NCBI GenBank assembly: GCA_905221605.1
Contig: CAJNDS010000247.1
Location: forward strand, 744,138 to 808,137
Length of the DNA: 64,000 nt
From: Symbiodinium natans
Taxonomy: Eukaryota > Sar > Dinophyceae > Suessiales > Symbiodiniaceae
Reading direction: 5' to 3'
Shown: positions 1 through 10,045 of the stretch, piece by piece
Layout: each line of letters opens with the position of its first letter
Numbering within the stretch: position 1 is the first letter of the stretch
Program-made: the position numbers and the translations under genes
The notes under the pieces: generated by a model
What the model was told of the DNA's origin: nothing
Seen by the model: the letters and a program-made list of their open reading frames with translations, nothing else
Databases searched by the model: none

Positions 1-574
1 AGAGCTTAAACAGCTGCTTCAGGTTTGTAAGGTCCCCGACCAATCCCCACCTGTAGACTCGCCCATAGCACTCTGCTTATTGGCATCTCGGCAGAGCCCT
101 AAACCCTAACCCTGAACATGCCCAAGCAGGAAAACTCCGACTCAGCCTGCATGTCCTTGGTTGCGTTTGGAGCTGATTTGACGTGGCCTTTAAGGCTTAA
201 CTGCTTGGGGCAAAGTTGTAGCAAGTTTCTGGGCTTTAGGTTCGGGTTTCGGAGTCCCGAATCTGATTCTTCTGCTTGCTGAAGCACTCCTTTTGCTTTC
301 TGGTCGCAACTTTCTGGTCTGTTTGCTGAATAATTATTTTTTTTGCCAGTTTTTGTTTACACCTCCGCCGCTTCCTGGGTTGCCCGCCTCCTGAAACCCT
401 GCTTTATAAGAAAGGCAGTGCTCATGATGCTAATCTGATTATGGAGAATTGCGGTCCCGCGTTTTGTCTTCATTATTTGTCTGAAAAATAATGTGACAGG
501 ACAGATGCGGCCCGGAAACAGTAAAGTGTTTCTTTCGGTTCTTTCGGGTTGCGTGAAAGCTCTAGAAGGCCCCA
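1..574. other. Left edge, no gene recognised
   Basis: Short open frames only, none with clear codon bias or splice edges. A small CCCTAAA-like patch lies at 100-118. Confidence 0.4.
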
Positions 575-607
575 AGCCCTAGCTAAGCCCTAAACCCTAA
601 GCCCTTA
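575..607. repeat. CCCTAAA-type tract left of exon
   Basis: Imperfect CCCTAAA/CCCTAAG units directly precede the exon at 621. A TTTAGGG patch at 722-738 lies on its other side, giving an inverted pair around the exon. Confidence 0.7.
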
Positions 608-620
608 ATCCATTCGGCAG

Positions 621-711
621 GCGCGACGGTCCCCCACGGGAGCACATGCAGCTCAGTCTGCGCGCTGGGTGCCACGGCGGTGCCTCTGCGAGCGATGGGA
701 TCCCTCACCCG
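621..711 (+). CDS. Candidate internal exon, unknown protein
   Basis: Open frame of 29 codons containing TCSSVCALGATAVPLRAMGS. The left edge follows ttcggcag, and the right edge meets GTTTACGG, a GT donor running into TTTAGGG repeats. GC-rich against its AT-richer surroundings. Family not recognised. Confidence 0.4.
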
Positions 712-839
712 GTTTACGGTTTTTAGGGTTTAGGGTTGTGGACCCTGAACCCTCAATCCTGACCCCAAATCTAAACCCTCAACTCTAGTCCCTCGGCCCT
801 CATATCCATGACCCTGTGCCTAAAACATCAAGTCTAAAG

Positions 840-1240
840 CATGGTGATGGCGCCTGTAAGAGGCCGTGCGCGTGAACACATTTTATAGGGTACATTAGAC
901 CCTTGCGTCCTTTAGACACAGCAGTTGCATGTGTCGAAAACAGCGAGGGCTGTGGCGATTTTTTCACGAAAGTGCATATTCGCTCGAAGCCTGATAGGAT
1001 TTGGGGCGTTTTTCTTTTCAGGGGGGGGTATATTTTTTTAAGTTTTGGCACGCCTATTTTGCCCAAATCACGCTCTCGCCACAGCGCTGGCGCGATTTCA
1101 GAATTACTAGCGCTGAACTTTAAAATCGCCCCCTTTGGTTTGGGCTTTCTTTGTCCGTGAATTTGCTGAGACATTCCTGGCTTGAAATCGCGCAATGGCC
1201 ACAGCGTGGGCGCGTTTTGCGAAAGAACAACTAAGTTTCT
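840..1240. other. Non-coding stretch with a thrice-repeated GC motif
   Basis: A motif close to GCCACAGCG-N-GGCGCGATTT recurs near 1075 and 1192 and, inverted and degenerate, near 945. Overlapping frames are open on both strands here without codon bias, so no gene is called. Confidence 0.3.
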
Positions 1241-1254
1241 GCCAATATATTTGT

Positions 1255-1660
1255 AAAGGTTTAGAGTTGCAGGTTTTGGGTGCAGGGTTTGGGCTTGCAC
1301 TGCTTCGACTGCTCCTTCGGGTTGAGGGTGCAAGGGTTTGGGCACTTTTGGGGTTTAGGCTCACGGGTTCAGGTTCAGAAGGGTTTCAGGGGTTGGTTGC
1401 AGTGCTCCCGCTTTTGGTGTTGTGCTGTAGTGTTGAGAGGGTGTAGGGTTTAGGGTTTCAGGTTCGGGTTGCACTGCTGCCACTGTTTCTGCTGCTTTGC
1501 TGTTGTGTTTATATAGGGTTTAGGGCTGAGGCTTTGGGGGTGTAAGGCTTAGGGTTCAAGGTTTAGGGTTTCAGGTTGCGCTGCTCCGGCTGCTCCTTTC
1601 GGGTTGAAGGTGCAGGGGTTTGGGATTACACGGCTGGGGCGTTTGGGGTTTAGGCTCACG
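1255..1660. repeat. Degenerate TTTAGGG-type tract
   Basis: Many imperfect GTTTAGGG/GGTTTCAGG units. They are interrupted three times by a related phrase (GCACTGCTTCGACTGCTCC near 1296, with variants near 1470 and 1588), so the larger unit was itself duplicated. Confidence 0.6.
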
Positions 1661-2014
1661 AGTTTGCTGCCAAGGTGTAGATGGGGGGTACGAGTGCAGC
1701 ATCGGCACCAACACGGGCATAAGCGAACAGTTTCTAGGGGTACCTTAATATGGTCCCTCTTTAAAAGGCGCTGAAGTGTGGGCCCTTGGGTTGCAGCAGG
1801 GTATATAAGGGTATGTACGGGGTCCCCTTTTCACGGCCTATTTTTTGGGACCATCAGTTTCAAGACTTTAGTTCAGGGTTTAGGGCGTTTGCTTCAAGGT
1901 GTTAGGCCATTCAGGCTTATGCCTTGCAAGCTACGCCGCATGTTTAAACCTATCATTGATACACACGAGTACCCTTGTTCAGTCTCCTGGTAGGTTATAC
2001 TTGGGAACCCTCAT

Positions 2015-2110
2015 CCTAAACCGCCTGAACCCTTACAACCCTTATAGCCCTTAAGCCCTGAACCCCCTGAACCCTAGAACCCTTCAGCCCTAAGCCCTTA
2101 ACCCTAAAAC
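2015..2110. repeat. Degenerate CCCTAAA-type tract
   Basis: Runs of CCCTGAAC, CCCTTAAG and CCCTAAAC variants precede a possible exon at 2137. Confidence 0.6.
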
Positions 2111-2136
2111 TCGAACTCAACACCTCCAACCCGCAG

Positions 2137-2201
2137 AAGCTGCCCAGGTGCCCCCAGCTCTTCGGTGCCGGGATGGGCACCTAGTGGCCCCAGGCCCAAC
2201 C
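2137..2201 (+). CDS. Weak exon candidate left of a foldback element
   Basis: Frame containing EAAQVPPALRCRDGHLVAPG follows acceptor-like acccgcag and runs up to the 8-base duplication of the element at 2210. The bias is modest. Family unknown. Confidence 0.28.
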
Positions 2202-2390
2202 ATGTCATTTTGGGCCGTTCCTCCTTAGACTAACAGCTCCTTCATAGGGATTACAATGGGGGTTAGTGGAATCCCTATTGAGGACTCTAGAATACTAAGA
2301 GTACTTAATAGGGATTATCATAGAGGGGTAGTAGAATCCCTATTTAGGAAGGTTCGTATAAGTGGGAAGATCCAAAATTCAAATGTCATT
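2202..2390. mobile_element. Family C foldback element with 8-base target duplication
   Basis: Element 2210-2382 starts TTGGGCCGTTCC and ends with a diverged inverted copy, with internal repeats of TAGGGATTA/AATCCCTATT. It is flanked by ATGTCATT at 2202-2209 and again at 2383-2390 (8 of 8 identical). Related copies lie at 16.4, 22.2, 30.8 and 54.3 kb. Confidence 0.6.
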
Positions 2391-2768
2391 CATCGCAGCT
2401 GAGCACTGATGGGTATATGGTGTTTGCGTACCTTATGTATCTGTGACCTCCAATATCATGTCCGTGCATCTTGCGTATCTGTACATACGTGCCTATGTGT
2501 GGTTGTTCATGGCGAACGCATCATGGACGCTTACATGTGCTTGTTCCTGGACTTGCCACGCCATGTTTCTTGCAAAACTTTCAGGCCGCACCGGACCTTC
2601 CTAGTTGAATTCAGACCCTCAGAGGTGTCCTAGGAAAGGGATTCCGAGAGTTTTGGGGGTTAGGTGAAGTGCTGGGGCCAAAGCCCCTACTCAGGGCTCC
2701 TGCAGCTTTTAAGTATCGCGTGGAGATGAAGCGGATAGGGGGACCAGGTGGTTCATTGTGGTTCATTG

Positions 2769-2888
2769 TCTCGGCGAAGAGTTGAGGGCGACCGCCCTGA
2801 GAGAGGCTACTATCAGGAGTTCATCACTTCCACCATTACCACCTCCACCTTTACGCGCACGTCGGCAACCTCGACGCCCTCAGCTCAG
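2769..2888 (+). CDS. Thr/Ser-rich exon 1
   Basis: Frame with RPERGYYQEFITSTITTST followed by more Thr/Ser. First of nine Thr/Ser-rich segments on this strand up to 6.14 kb. Such segments are typical O-glycosylation-prone linkers of surface or secreted proteins; that function is inferred from composition only. Confidence 0.45.
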
Positions 2889-2972
2889 CTTTATAGATAA
2901 GCTCCGGTATAGTCGTCTGACATCTCGGTTCCGGTATGACAACGAGTGGCTTGCTGTGCAGCTTGAAGGTCA

Positions 2973-3017
2973 GTCACCAGCCGTACAACCACCAGCATCT
3001 CGCACACGTCAACACAG
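2973..3017 (+). CDS. Thr/Ser-rich exon 2
   Basis: Frame VTSRTTTSISHTSTQ ends at CACAG followed by GC, a non-canonical GC donor of the kind dinoflagellates use. The upstream edge is near ttgaag at 2969. It lies in another frame from exon 1, with stops between, as expected for separate exons. Confidence 0.4.
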
Positions 3018-3240
3018 GCGGGGCGTGGATCATGTGGCCTCTCATTTTGTTACTTCTAGACAAGTTCTTCTTTGCTTTTTCGCCTCCATTTCTCTGAATG
3101 ATGGGAAAGATGAGAATGATAATAGTAAGATGGTACCAAGATGGTACCAGGGGTTCGGAGTGACGGTCTGGCTATTCAAAAGGTGATATCCCGTGAAGCA
3201 GCAAGACCCTTAGCGGACAAGTCGTTGAGCATCACGACAG

Positions 3241-3300
3241 ATGATTTCCACCTCGACGACATCAAGGACATCCTCCTCGCTACTGGGTCTACCTACGGGT
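3241..3300 (+). CDS. Thr/Ser-rich exon 3
   Basis: Frame MISTSTTSRTSSSLLGLPTG follows acceptor-like cacgacag. The exon is short and its composition matches the neighbouring segments. Confidence 0.4.
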
Positions 3301-3540
3301 AGTGTATGATGTTCAAGAAAGCCGTGAAACCTGAATAGACGCTTGAAGATGTGGTTAGTCGGCTCGTGCTGCGGCACTGGCATTGAAATCATTCGTAAAG
3401 AAGGGTTGTGCAGATTGCCACATTGGGTATCAGAAGGACTCCGAAGGCCACACCCCACCCTCACTCCCCCTAGGGACCTTTGAAGCCGCTTAACCAGATG
3501 AAATATCCAAGCCCGAGGTTGACCCAGGCCCCAAAGCTAC

Positions 3541-3653
3541 ACAAGGTCCGTCACAAGCACATCCTCAGCAACCAGCACGGCCAGTGTGAGCACAACGACT
3601 ACGGCCAACCGATCCATCGAGGAGCACCGCTTTGAGACTTCGAGGGCTTGGGA
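3541..3653 (+). CDS. Thr/Ser-rich exon 4
   Basis: Frame starts TRSVTSTSSATSTASVSTTT and continues through an acidic stretch. It ends flush against GTTTAGGG at 3654, a GT donor inside telomere-type repeats. Confidence 0.48.
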
Positions 3654-4129
3654 GTTTAGGGTTTGGGGTTTAGGGCTTATTGCAGGGGTTTCGTAGGGTT
3701 GCGCTGAGTCGAGATCCCCTAGAGACAAATTACCTTCAGAGACCAAACCCCTTCGATCCCCTGTTGGGAAGTCAACGTCTCCTCAGATGGTTGAGTTGTG
3801 AGCGCATGAACGGCGAGAAGCACAGACAAAGTGCGCCCTTGAGCTCCCAACTGAAGGCACGACGGATGAGCAGGTAGTTCAAGTGTAAAAGGAGGTCAAA
3901 GACCCTAAGCCCGAAACCCGAGAATTCGGGTCTCTGGCAACTCTGAAGGCCCAGCAAGTCTTAAATGTGGACTGCGGTGTAGCACCTTACCCCGCTATAG
4001 TCGCTATATTTCGCCTAAACCCTATACGTCCAAACCCTAAACTCCAACAATGTGCTGGCTCTGGGCCTACGCCTGAATTTACTTCATCACGAGGTACAGA
4101 AGCCGAAACCTGGCAGCCTTAAGCCTAGT

Positions 4130-4245
4130 TAAGCAATCTGAGTAGGCCCCTTGGGATGTTTCGCATTTCCCTCATTGGGTTTGAGAGGATCACGTTTAGG
4201 AGTGTTTTTCAGAGGGCTTTAAGGGGCCATCCTAGCAACCCTTAA
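4130..4245. repeat. Dispersed repeat J, copy 1
   Basis: Shares GAGGATCA, TTTCAGAGGG and GGCCATCCTAG, in the same order, with 58485-58590. Two copies only in the window, with no clear terminal inverted repeat. Confidence 0.5.
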
Positions 4246-4309
4246 TGCGCGACTTGAGTTATGTAGCCGCCCCAAACCATGAGTCCCAGAGCACAAGCCT
4301 GAATGCTAG

Positions 4310-4393
4310 GAGACCACAACCACCTCGGCAACAACGGGCACTACTTCAGTGGGTCCCTTGGCAGAGCATGCTCCGAACAACCATCCTCACAAG
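4310..4393 (+). CDS. Thr/Ser-rich exon 5
   Basis: Frame ETTTTSATTGTTSVGPLAEH follows acceptor-like atgctag. It ends at AAG|GTGTCC, a good GT donor. Confidence 0.48.
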
Positions 4394-4806
4394 GTGTCCG
4401 GAAACTTGGCAGGAAGACCAGGTTTGAATCGGGGACCAACAGGCCACATAAACATACAGCTCCTATCACCAGGGATCTGCGCCCACCGCCCAGGCTTTGA
4501 AGGAAGGAGCTATCTCAACTATATGCGAGCATGGGCATCTCTTGTTAGTGTGTCGGGCTCATTTTAGGGGTATCATGGAGTGCGAAGTGCAAGAGACAAA
4601 GAATGCGATAAGGATCACACTGATTGCAAGGGCCACGAGTGCGATCAAACAAGCCCGAAACTACAAGCCTGTCAGGGGCAGAGGTCCGAGGGCCACAACG
4701 AAGACGAGCCCAAAAGCGCATGGCATAAGAATCTGTGGAGCGTACGGCTTCCATGAAGCGTCAGTTTTCTTCTTTTCTTCTGATCCTATGGCACCGTGGC
4801 CACGCG

Positions 4807-4880
4807 AGCAAAGGCTCCAGCACTTCATCGACGAAGACCCTGACAAGCACCCTATCAAGCACTACAGCCGCAATCTTAGT
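4807..4880 (+). CDS. Thr/Ser-rich exon 6
   Basis: Frame SKGSSTSSTKTLTSTLSSTT then AAILV and a stop. The left edge is not resolved. Confidence 0.42.
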
Positions 4881-4948
4881 CTGAATTCCGGGGCTTTTTT
4901 TGAGAGCCAGTGCTGCGATTTCAGTTCTGACGGGCTTTCTGCTCTTTG

Positions 4949-5030
4949 CTTGGTGGAGGCCAGCTTCACTTCAACGATGTCCACAAGCAGCTCTACGTCG
5001 CAATCGTCCACAAACTCATCTGGGGTGCCA
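4949..5030 (+). CDS. Thr/Ser-rich exon 7
   Basis: Frame ASFTSTMSTSSSTSQSSTNS, then SGVP and a stop. It lies only about 70 bases after exon 6, so one of the two gaps would be a very short intron or these are alternatives. Confidence 0.42.
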
Positions 5031-5136
5031 TGACTGCATCCGCTCATGCGAGCAACGCGGTCTTGCTCTTCACGGAATGCGCAGTAGGTCAGTTAGGGGT
5101 TTCTAAACCGTAATCAGAAGCAGTGCGCGGTTCCAG

Positions 5137-5220
5137 GTCAATACCTCGGGGCAGGAAGTCGTGAGCACGACTGCAACAGCCACGTCTTCCACTGCCAGCA
5201 ATTTGGAATGCAGGAGTGTT
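5137..5220 (+). CDS. Thr/Ser-rich exon 8
   Basis: Frame VNTSGQEVVSTTATATSSTA follows acceptor-like gttccag. It starts with the same GTCAA as exon 9, which suggests descent from one duplicated exon. Confidence 0.45.
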
Positions 5221-5551
5221 TGATGGTGTTTGCTTCGGAAGTCGGCAGACCCACTCGAGCCTTGAAACAAGGCTGGTTTCTTTCTTAGTGTATTCTTTAT
5301 AGTTACAAAAGGTCTGTCGGCGACTACTGGCATCAGAAACCTACAGGTGCTACGAGGCATGCGACCAACCCACTAGACTACCTTTTCTTTGTGACCCTGA
5401 ACTCTGAACCTTCTGAAAGCAATGTTGGGCCCAAATCCTAAGCTTTACACACCCTCTCAGCTGTGGTGTGGGAGTGGGACTGTCGGGTGGTAGGCCCAGG
5501 ATTCCCAGGATGCCATCTCACGATTTGGAAGCGTGTGCCTTTCTGGTGCAC

Positions 5552-5672
5552 CAGACCCTGAACCCTAAACCCTGAACCCTTAACCCCTTAACCCTTAACC
5601 CCCAAAAAAGCCTAACCCCAGACCCTAAACCCCTATCCCCAAAAAACCCTTAGCCTCGAAGCCCCAAACCCC
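5552..5672. repeat. Degenerate CCCTAAA tract
   Basis: CCCTAAAC, CCCTTAAC and CCCCAAAA variants lead up to the exon candidate at 5689. Confidence 0.65.
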
Positions 5673-5688
5673 ACTTGGTGCCTATGAG

Positions 5689-5767
5689 TCACCTCGCAAC
5701 CCACGCGTGGCTCCTGCGCGCGTGTCTTCGGCCCCGGATGGAGGGATGGCTCCTTACGCCCTACCTA
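5689..5767 (+). CDS. Candidate exon with consensus donor
   Basis: Frame with SPRNPRVAPARVSSAPDGGM (Pro/Ala/Ser-rich, probably disordered) ends at a consensus GTGAGT donor at 5768. A second frame with MSHLATHAWLLRACLRPRME is also open, so the frame is not certain. Confidence 0.4.
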
Positions 5768-6039
5768 GTGAGTCCTAAAAAGGCTTTATGGTTCATAGAC
5801 CTCACAGGGGCTAGAACCACATACCTTAGCAGGAAGTATAGTAGTATAGCGCACATGGCCCAGTCCCTATCTCACTCACCCTTAAACTGTGCCCGCGGCT
5901 GTGCACTGTACGCTTTATAAGCCCATGATTGCAACATGTCTCCCAGCCAGGCCCGTGCGCGTGTGGATATTTCCTATTCCCACAGTGGGTTGAGGCAGAC
6001 AAAAACATAGGAATGTTGGGCTCATGGGGTCTGTTCATG

Positions 6040-6138
6040 GTCAACCAAGGCACAACAGCAACTACCAGCACCACCCAAACTTCGACATCCTCAACTACGC
6101 TCACCACGGCAACAGAGCTGAAGCAGTTGTTGGCCCAG
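6040..6138 (+). CDS. Thr/Ser-rich exon 9
   Basis: Frame VNQGTTATTSTTQTSTSSTT then LTTATELKQLLAQ. The most regular Thr/Ser tract of the series. Confidence 0.48.
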
Positions 6139-6399
6139 GGCGCTCTCAACCCCAAACCCTAGTTAACCTTCGGCGAAAGCTTTTCGGGGAATGTCTCATT
6201 GAGTTTGGTTGCATTAGGGGGCACAGGCGTGAAGCCCAAATCTCCTGAAGGTCCTGCATGTCTCATCTTGGGGTAGTGGATCTACGTCGTTCTCTGCTTT
6301 ACTCGACCCAGCCAGTTCTTGTGAAAAAGCACTTGCCAGCAAACGCCAAGACGCCTGTATCTCTTGAGAGTTCGACTGGACCGTGCTTTGACATCTCTG

Positions 6400-6518
6400 T
6401 TTTGGGTAATATAGGGGTCGGAAGAATTACTAATAATATTCCCTGATGGTCCTTTATAAATCTACTACTACAATAGCCCCGCCCAAAACCAATGCTAATT
6501 ATTCAGGCCCCTATATTA
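6400..6518. mobile_element. Family F foldback element, copy 1
   Basis: Left end TAATATAGGGGTCGG and right end AGGCCCCTATATTA are inverted copies. Inside is TAATATTCC...GGTCCTTTATAA. The right end finishes ATTAG just before an open exon, as in the second copy at 53.24 kb. Confidence 0.6.
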
Positions 6519-6700
6519 GCCAGTTATGGCCAGCAGGTGACGGTGACACTTCCGCTGGACTTGCCGCCCAGCTTCAGCTGCGCCCGAACGCCCGAGCTGC
6601 AGCTGGAAGTCTCAGGCTCTCGCACTGTTACTTCACAGCTATGCTCTGGAAACAGGGTTTTGGGATGCATCATGGTCGTGGTCAGCCCAGCTGAAACGTG
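6519..6700 (+). CDS. Candidate exon, beta-rich segment after the Thr/Ser exons
   Basis: Frame begins right after ATTAG of the family F element and contains SYGQQVTVTLPLDLPPSFSC and later GNRVLGCIMVVVSPAET before a stop. Alternating hydrophobic residues with paired cysteines suggest an extracellular beta domain; this is inference. A second frame is open here too. Confidence 0.38.
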
Positions 6701-6774
6701 AAATGTGCCCCACACCGATCCTTCATCCCTGGAACTTCCCTTCATGGCATGGGCGTTCTGAAAGACTCCGGCAT

Positions 6775-6893
6775 ATGGGGGTTTAGGATTTTAGGGGTAC
6801 CTTACTCTCACTGGGTCCTTTTTTTTAAGGGAATCCTACTACTTGGGGGTCTGTTTTCGGGGTCCCCTGTTTTCGGGCACCCCCCATATTGGC
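6775..6893. mobile_element. Family E foldback element
   Basis: CATATGGGGGTTTAGG at the left pairs with GGGCACCCCCCATATTGG at the right. It has the E-type core (GGGTCC, AAGGGAATCCTACTACTTGGGGGT). Other copies lie at 16.2, 28.9-29.4, 30.0, 38.3, 42.4 and 60.1 kb. Confidence 0.6.
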
Positions 6894-7500
6894 TGCCCCG
6901 ATGCAGCTTGACCCCATGGTCAGGGCAGTTTCACTCTGGAGGAGCACCAACTGGTCACCCAGAAGCATGCAGCATGCTATGGCCGCAGGATGCAAGTTTT
7001 GGGGTTTGCGCATGTTTGCGCCGTAGGTTGGCTCAGTAGATTTCACGAAGTTGTCAGGTAGGATTTCAGGCCTACAGGGTTGCAGGTTGCACCTGAAGCT
7101 CTCACTCCACTATAGCGGCCTCGAGCCATTTGCGGCTTAGGTGAGGTTGAGGGCTTCTTTGCATTCAGGACTCCGAGTGCTTTGAGGCTGCCCGTAAACA
7201 CCCTTTCATCTTCAGGTCAGGGTTCTCATGAGGCACGACATCTAAAAGGCTTCCTGCGTTATTGCTAGCTTGCTGGCGAACGCCTGGCGATCCTAGGGAC
7301 CATGGCGCGCCCTCCTGGCAAAGCCCGAATCCTTGGAGGAAGTCCTGCGTCATCAACTCCCCCAGACTGGCTTTTCCCCCCCGCTATCCCCCGCTTTTGC
7401 TTTCTCAGGGGGGGTTCCTATTGCCCGAGATCCAAGAGTGGGCCCTTATACCTTACCCTTAACCAAAAAGCCTAGACCCTAAACAACCTTTCTACCTTAA
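6894..7500. other. No convincing gene
   Basis: Short frames on both strands without bias. A small CCCTAAA patch at 7472-7485 precedes the next exon. Confidence 0.4.
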
Positions 7501-7506
7501 GTTCAG

Positions 7507-7612
7507 AGGTGCCGTGGCGGCTGCTTTGTCCACGCCCTTTGGTGTCGGACTTGCTGTGGCTTTCCAACTGTCAGGAGAGACCCGCCACAGGAAGCGCTTC
7601 ACCCAAAACCGT
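7507..7612 (+). CDS. Candidate exon ending in a stop
   Basis: Frame GAVAAALSTPFGVGLAVAFQ followed by LSGETRHRKRFTQNR and TGA at 7613. Purine-first codons favour this frame over the other open + frame, which ends at a GTGACT donor. The hydrophobic then basic run could be one membrane segment with a cytosolic tail. Confidence 0.4.
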
Positions 7613-7639
7613 TGAGCCAACTCAGGTGACTGCTGTGTG

Positions 7640-8420
7640 GGTCTAGGATCTTGTTGTTGCTAGTTCCGTGCCCATGCCACAACTCGTGCCGCGTTTTGGT
7701 CGGGGTCGGGGGCGCGGGGGAGGGCAGTGGTGTGGTCAGGGCCAGTCAGGGCGTGTAGGGCGTGTAGCGAGTGCTACACTAAACGCAGGGACTCCCACAA
7801 AACACAGGGCAACTCTTGCAAAGAGCTGCACCCTGGGCCGTGGTCCGATATTGTTAGGCTAGTTGTTAGCTGCTAAGTGTCTTGGTCATTCAAATCGCCC
7901 TTGTCTTATCGGCTGTGGCGTCAGCTGTTGTGCCATCCGGGTGGCCTGCACCACATCACTTCTCGACATTTCCTGCATGGTTTTATGCTCCTGTCTTTCT
8001 CACAACTCACTCAATCACTTGACCTACTCTTCCTTGCACATGAGCTCCGTGTGTCGCATTTTTCGGTTCAGTGATCTTACAGCTTATAGCTGATTTCTAG
8101 CTCAGTACAGGAGCGCTGATGCTGACCACAGGGCACAAGCTGCCGGAAGGCAGGGGCAGCTTTCTACATGCTCTTTTGACTGCCATCACTTGGCTATCAT
8201 AATGTCAGCTTCAGCGCACCCTGATGGTCTTCGGCGAACTGCTGCACCCTGATCTCCCAGGGCATGCTAGGACGGATGGGACCTCGAATGCCTCCCTCGC
8301 ATTGTGCGGTTTAGGCTCTAGGCCTTAGAGTTCAGGGTTGCAGGGGCACACGGCGGCCAGCACAACCATGGTTCCAAGGAGCACCTTTACGTCAGGCTTC
8401 GGGTTGTGAGGGTCGACATT
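7640..8420. other. Unassigned; includes a Gly/Arg-rich frame
   Basis: At 7680-7770 a + frame reads PRFGRGRGRGGGQWCGQGQ, like an RGG RNA-binding linker, but the DNA is simply G-rich and the frame lacks good edges. The rest shows nothing recognisable. Confidence 0.25.
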
Positions 8421-8425
8421 TACAG

Positions 8426-8490
8426 AAGCCACCGAAGAAGCTCTTCCACGCGTGAGGCAGATGGCAGTGGGGCCCCGCGGCCACTCTTCA
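8426..8490 (+). CDS. Candidate exon
   Basis: Follows acceptor tttacag. Frame EATEEALPRVRQMAVGPRGH then a stop at 8491. A second + frame ending MMALASRRLRKRNFS is also open. Confidence 0.35.
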
Positions 8491-8666
8491 TGATGGCCTT
8501 GGCATCACGCAGGCTGCGGAAGCGCAACTTTTCGTAGTGGCTTATGCAGTGTTGCTGTGCTTTGCTACATGATGTCCCCTTTTCATATCACGAAGTACAA
8601 GCAAAGTATCAGCCCTACAAGAAGGGGGAATCCAAGCAGTTCATCGTGAGAGCCAGGAGGGCCTAG

Positions 8667-8716
8667 GTCCGAAGCTTGATCAGCTCCCATGCGCTGCCCC
8701 GGAGATCGCCATCTTG
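8667..8716 (+). CDS. Short exon candidate
   Basis: PKLDQLPCAAPEIAIL between gcctag and a GTAAAA donor at 8717, which leads into a CCCTAAA tract (8726-8757). Confidence 0.35.
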
Positions 8717-8725
8717 GTAAAAAAC

Positions 8726-8757
8726 CTAACCCTAAACCCTAAACCCTAAACCCTAAG
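8726..8757. repeat. CCCTAAA tract in a very short gap
   Basis: Four near-perfect units fill most of the 59 bases between two exon candidates. Confidence 0.8.
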
Positions 8758-8775
8758 AACCAAGTGGAAGTACAG

Positions 8776-8827
8776 GAGTCGAGGTTTCGACTTTTGCATA
8801 TGCAAGAGGCGCAAGACAAGAAACTTG
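8776..8827 (+). CDS. Short exon candidate
   Basis: Acceptor agtacag, frame ESRFRLLHMQEAQDKKL, donor G|GTGCTTAGGG at 8828. Charged and helix-prone. Confidence 0.42.
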
Positions 8828-9394
8828 GTGCTTAGGGTCAAGGGGAATGAAATGCTGGTAACATAGTGATCTCGACATGCTGAAGGCTGATTCTCTCAAG
8901 AGAACGCTTGTCGCCGCATGCCGCATGCCGTGTTCAAGATGTTTGGATGAGGCCAGAGATTAGTTGCCTTTTGTCGAGCCATCCACTGCGCAGTATGCCC
9001 GCGAGCCTCAGCCTTTGCAACGTCATGCTTCCGGGCTTCGGGGATGAGTTTAGGGGTAGGCGGGGGTGGGGGTGCAGTCTGGGGCTGAGGGTTTGGTGGC
9101 GCCCCGGTCCCTCCAAGGAGCTTAACGGTAGCGCTCGAACTTCTGAAGGCTACCATCGCGACTCAGGATGCAGCATCCTCTCAGGGCTGCAGCTTCTCGC
9201 ACACATGTGCAGTCAGCGAGTGGGCGTTTAACATGTGTCCACAGGGCCCGCGAAGAATCATACGGGAGCGTCCTCCATGGAGAGTCCGTGCTTCACGCCC
9301 ATCATGGCATCCTGCTTGTCAGCCCTATTTCCAAGCGCACTTGCACGCTGTGCCGCGACTTGCTTTTGCTGCCGGGCATGCACTGCCGCATGCC

Positions 9395-10045
9395 ATTGCC
9401 GGCATACAATGTTGCAGCCCTGAATGGCTCAACGAATCCTTATTGCATGACCCCGTGCCATAAATCTAGATGTAGACCAGGGCGGCTGGTTCATATCGCA
9501 GATGCAAGATGCTGATTGCAGGCTTCTGCTCCTGGACACCCGTGCCGCTCTTGCATCATGGTTTGAGATGACGGCTTCGTTCATCGCCGATAAGGTTTCC
9601 GGGCAGCACAGTGAGTGTTGCCAAACACCTTGGTCGAGCTTCAAACCTCGGCAAAGTCGTTCCCTGGCACTGACCCAGCCGTGGGCATTGTTCAAGCAAG
9701 CGCGCATGCCAAATAGCAAGCCTCCGCAAAACCATCCCCTATAAGCCCTAACTAAGTTTAGGCGGCGCGCAGTGTTGCAGCCATTCAGGGCTTCCATGGC
9801 AACAAGTTCCATGCATCCTTTTTGCACGACCGCGTGCCGTAAAGTTGGATGCAGTTCAGGGTGGCTGCTGGATCATGTCGCAAGTGCAAAATGCTGCTTG
9901 CAGGTTGCTGCCAGTCTTGCATTATGGTTTGAGATGACCGCTTCCTTCATCGCCTATAAGTTTTCCGGGCAGCACAGTGGCACAGTGAGGGTTGGACTTT
10001 AAAGCTTTGTCGAGTTGCACACCTCAAGCACAGTCATTCCCTAAG
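9395..10045. repeat. Two-copy tandem duplication of about 0.3 kb
   Basis: Copy 1 at about 9405-9720 and copy 2 at about 9770-10045 share long blocks such as TGGTTTGAGATGAC and TCCGGGCAGCACAGTG. Both encode CRxxxxC-like Cys patterns and WFEMTASFIA, but a 16-base indel and a TGA break the frame in copy 1, so any coding use has decayed or lies in separate exons. Confidence 0.6.

Noticed and set aside
7668-7862. Gly/Arg-rich frame as an RGG RNA-binding protein
   Set aside because: The DNA is simple G-rich sequence, and no acceptor or donor bounds the frame.
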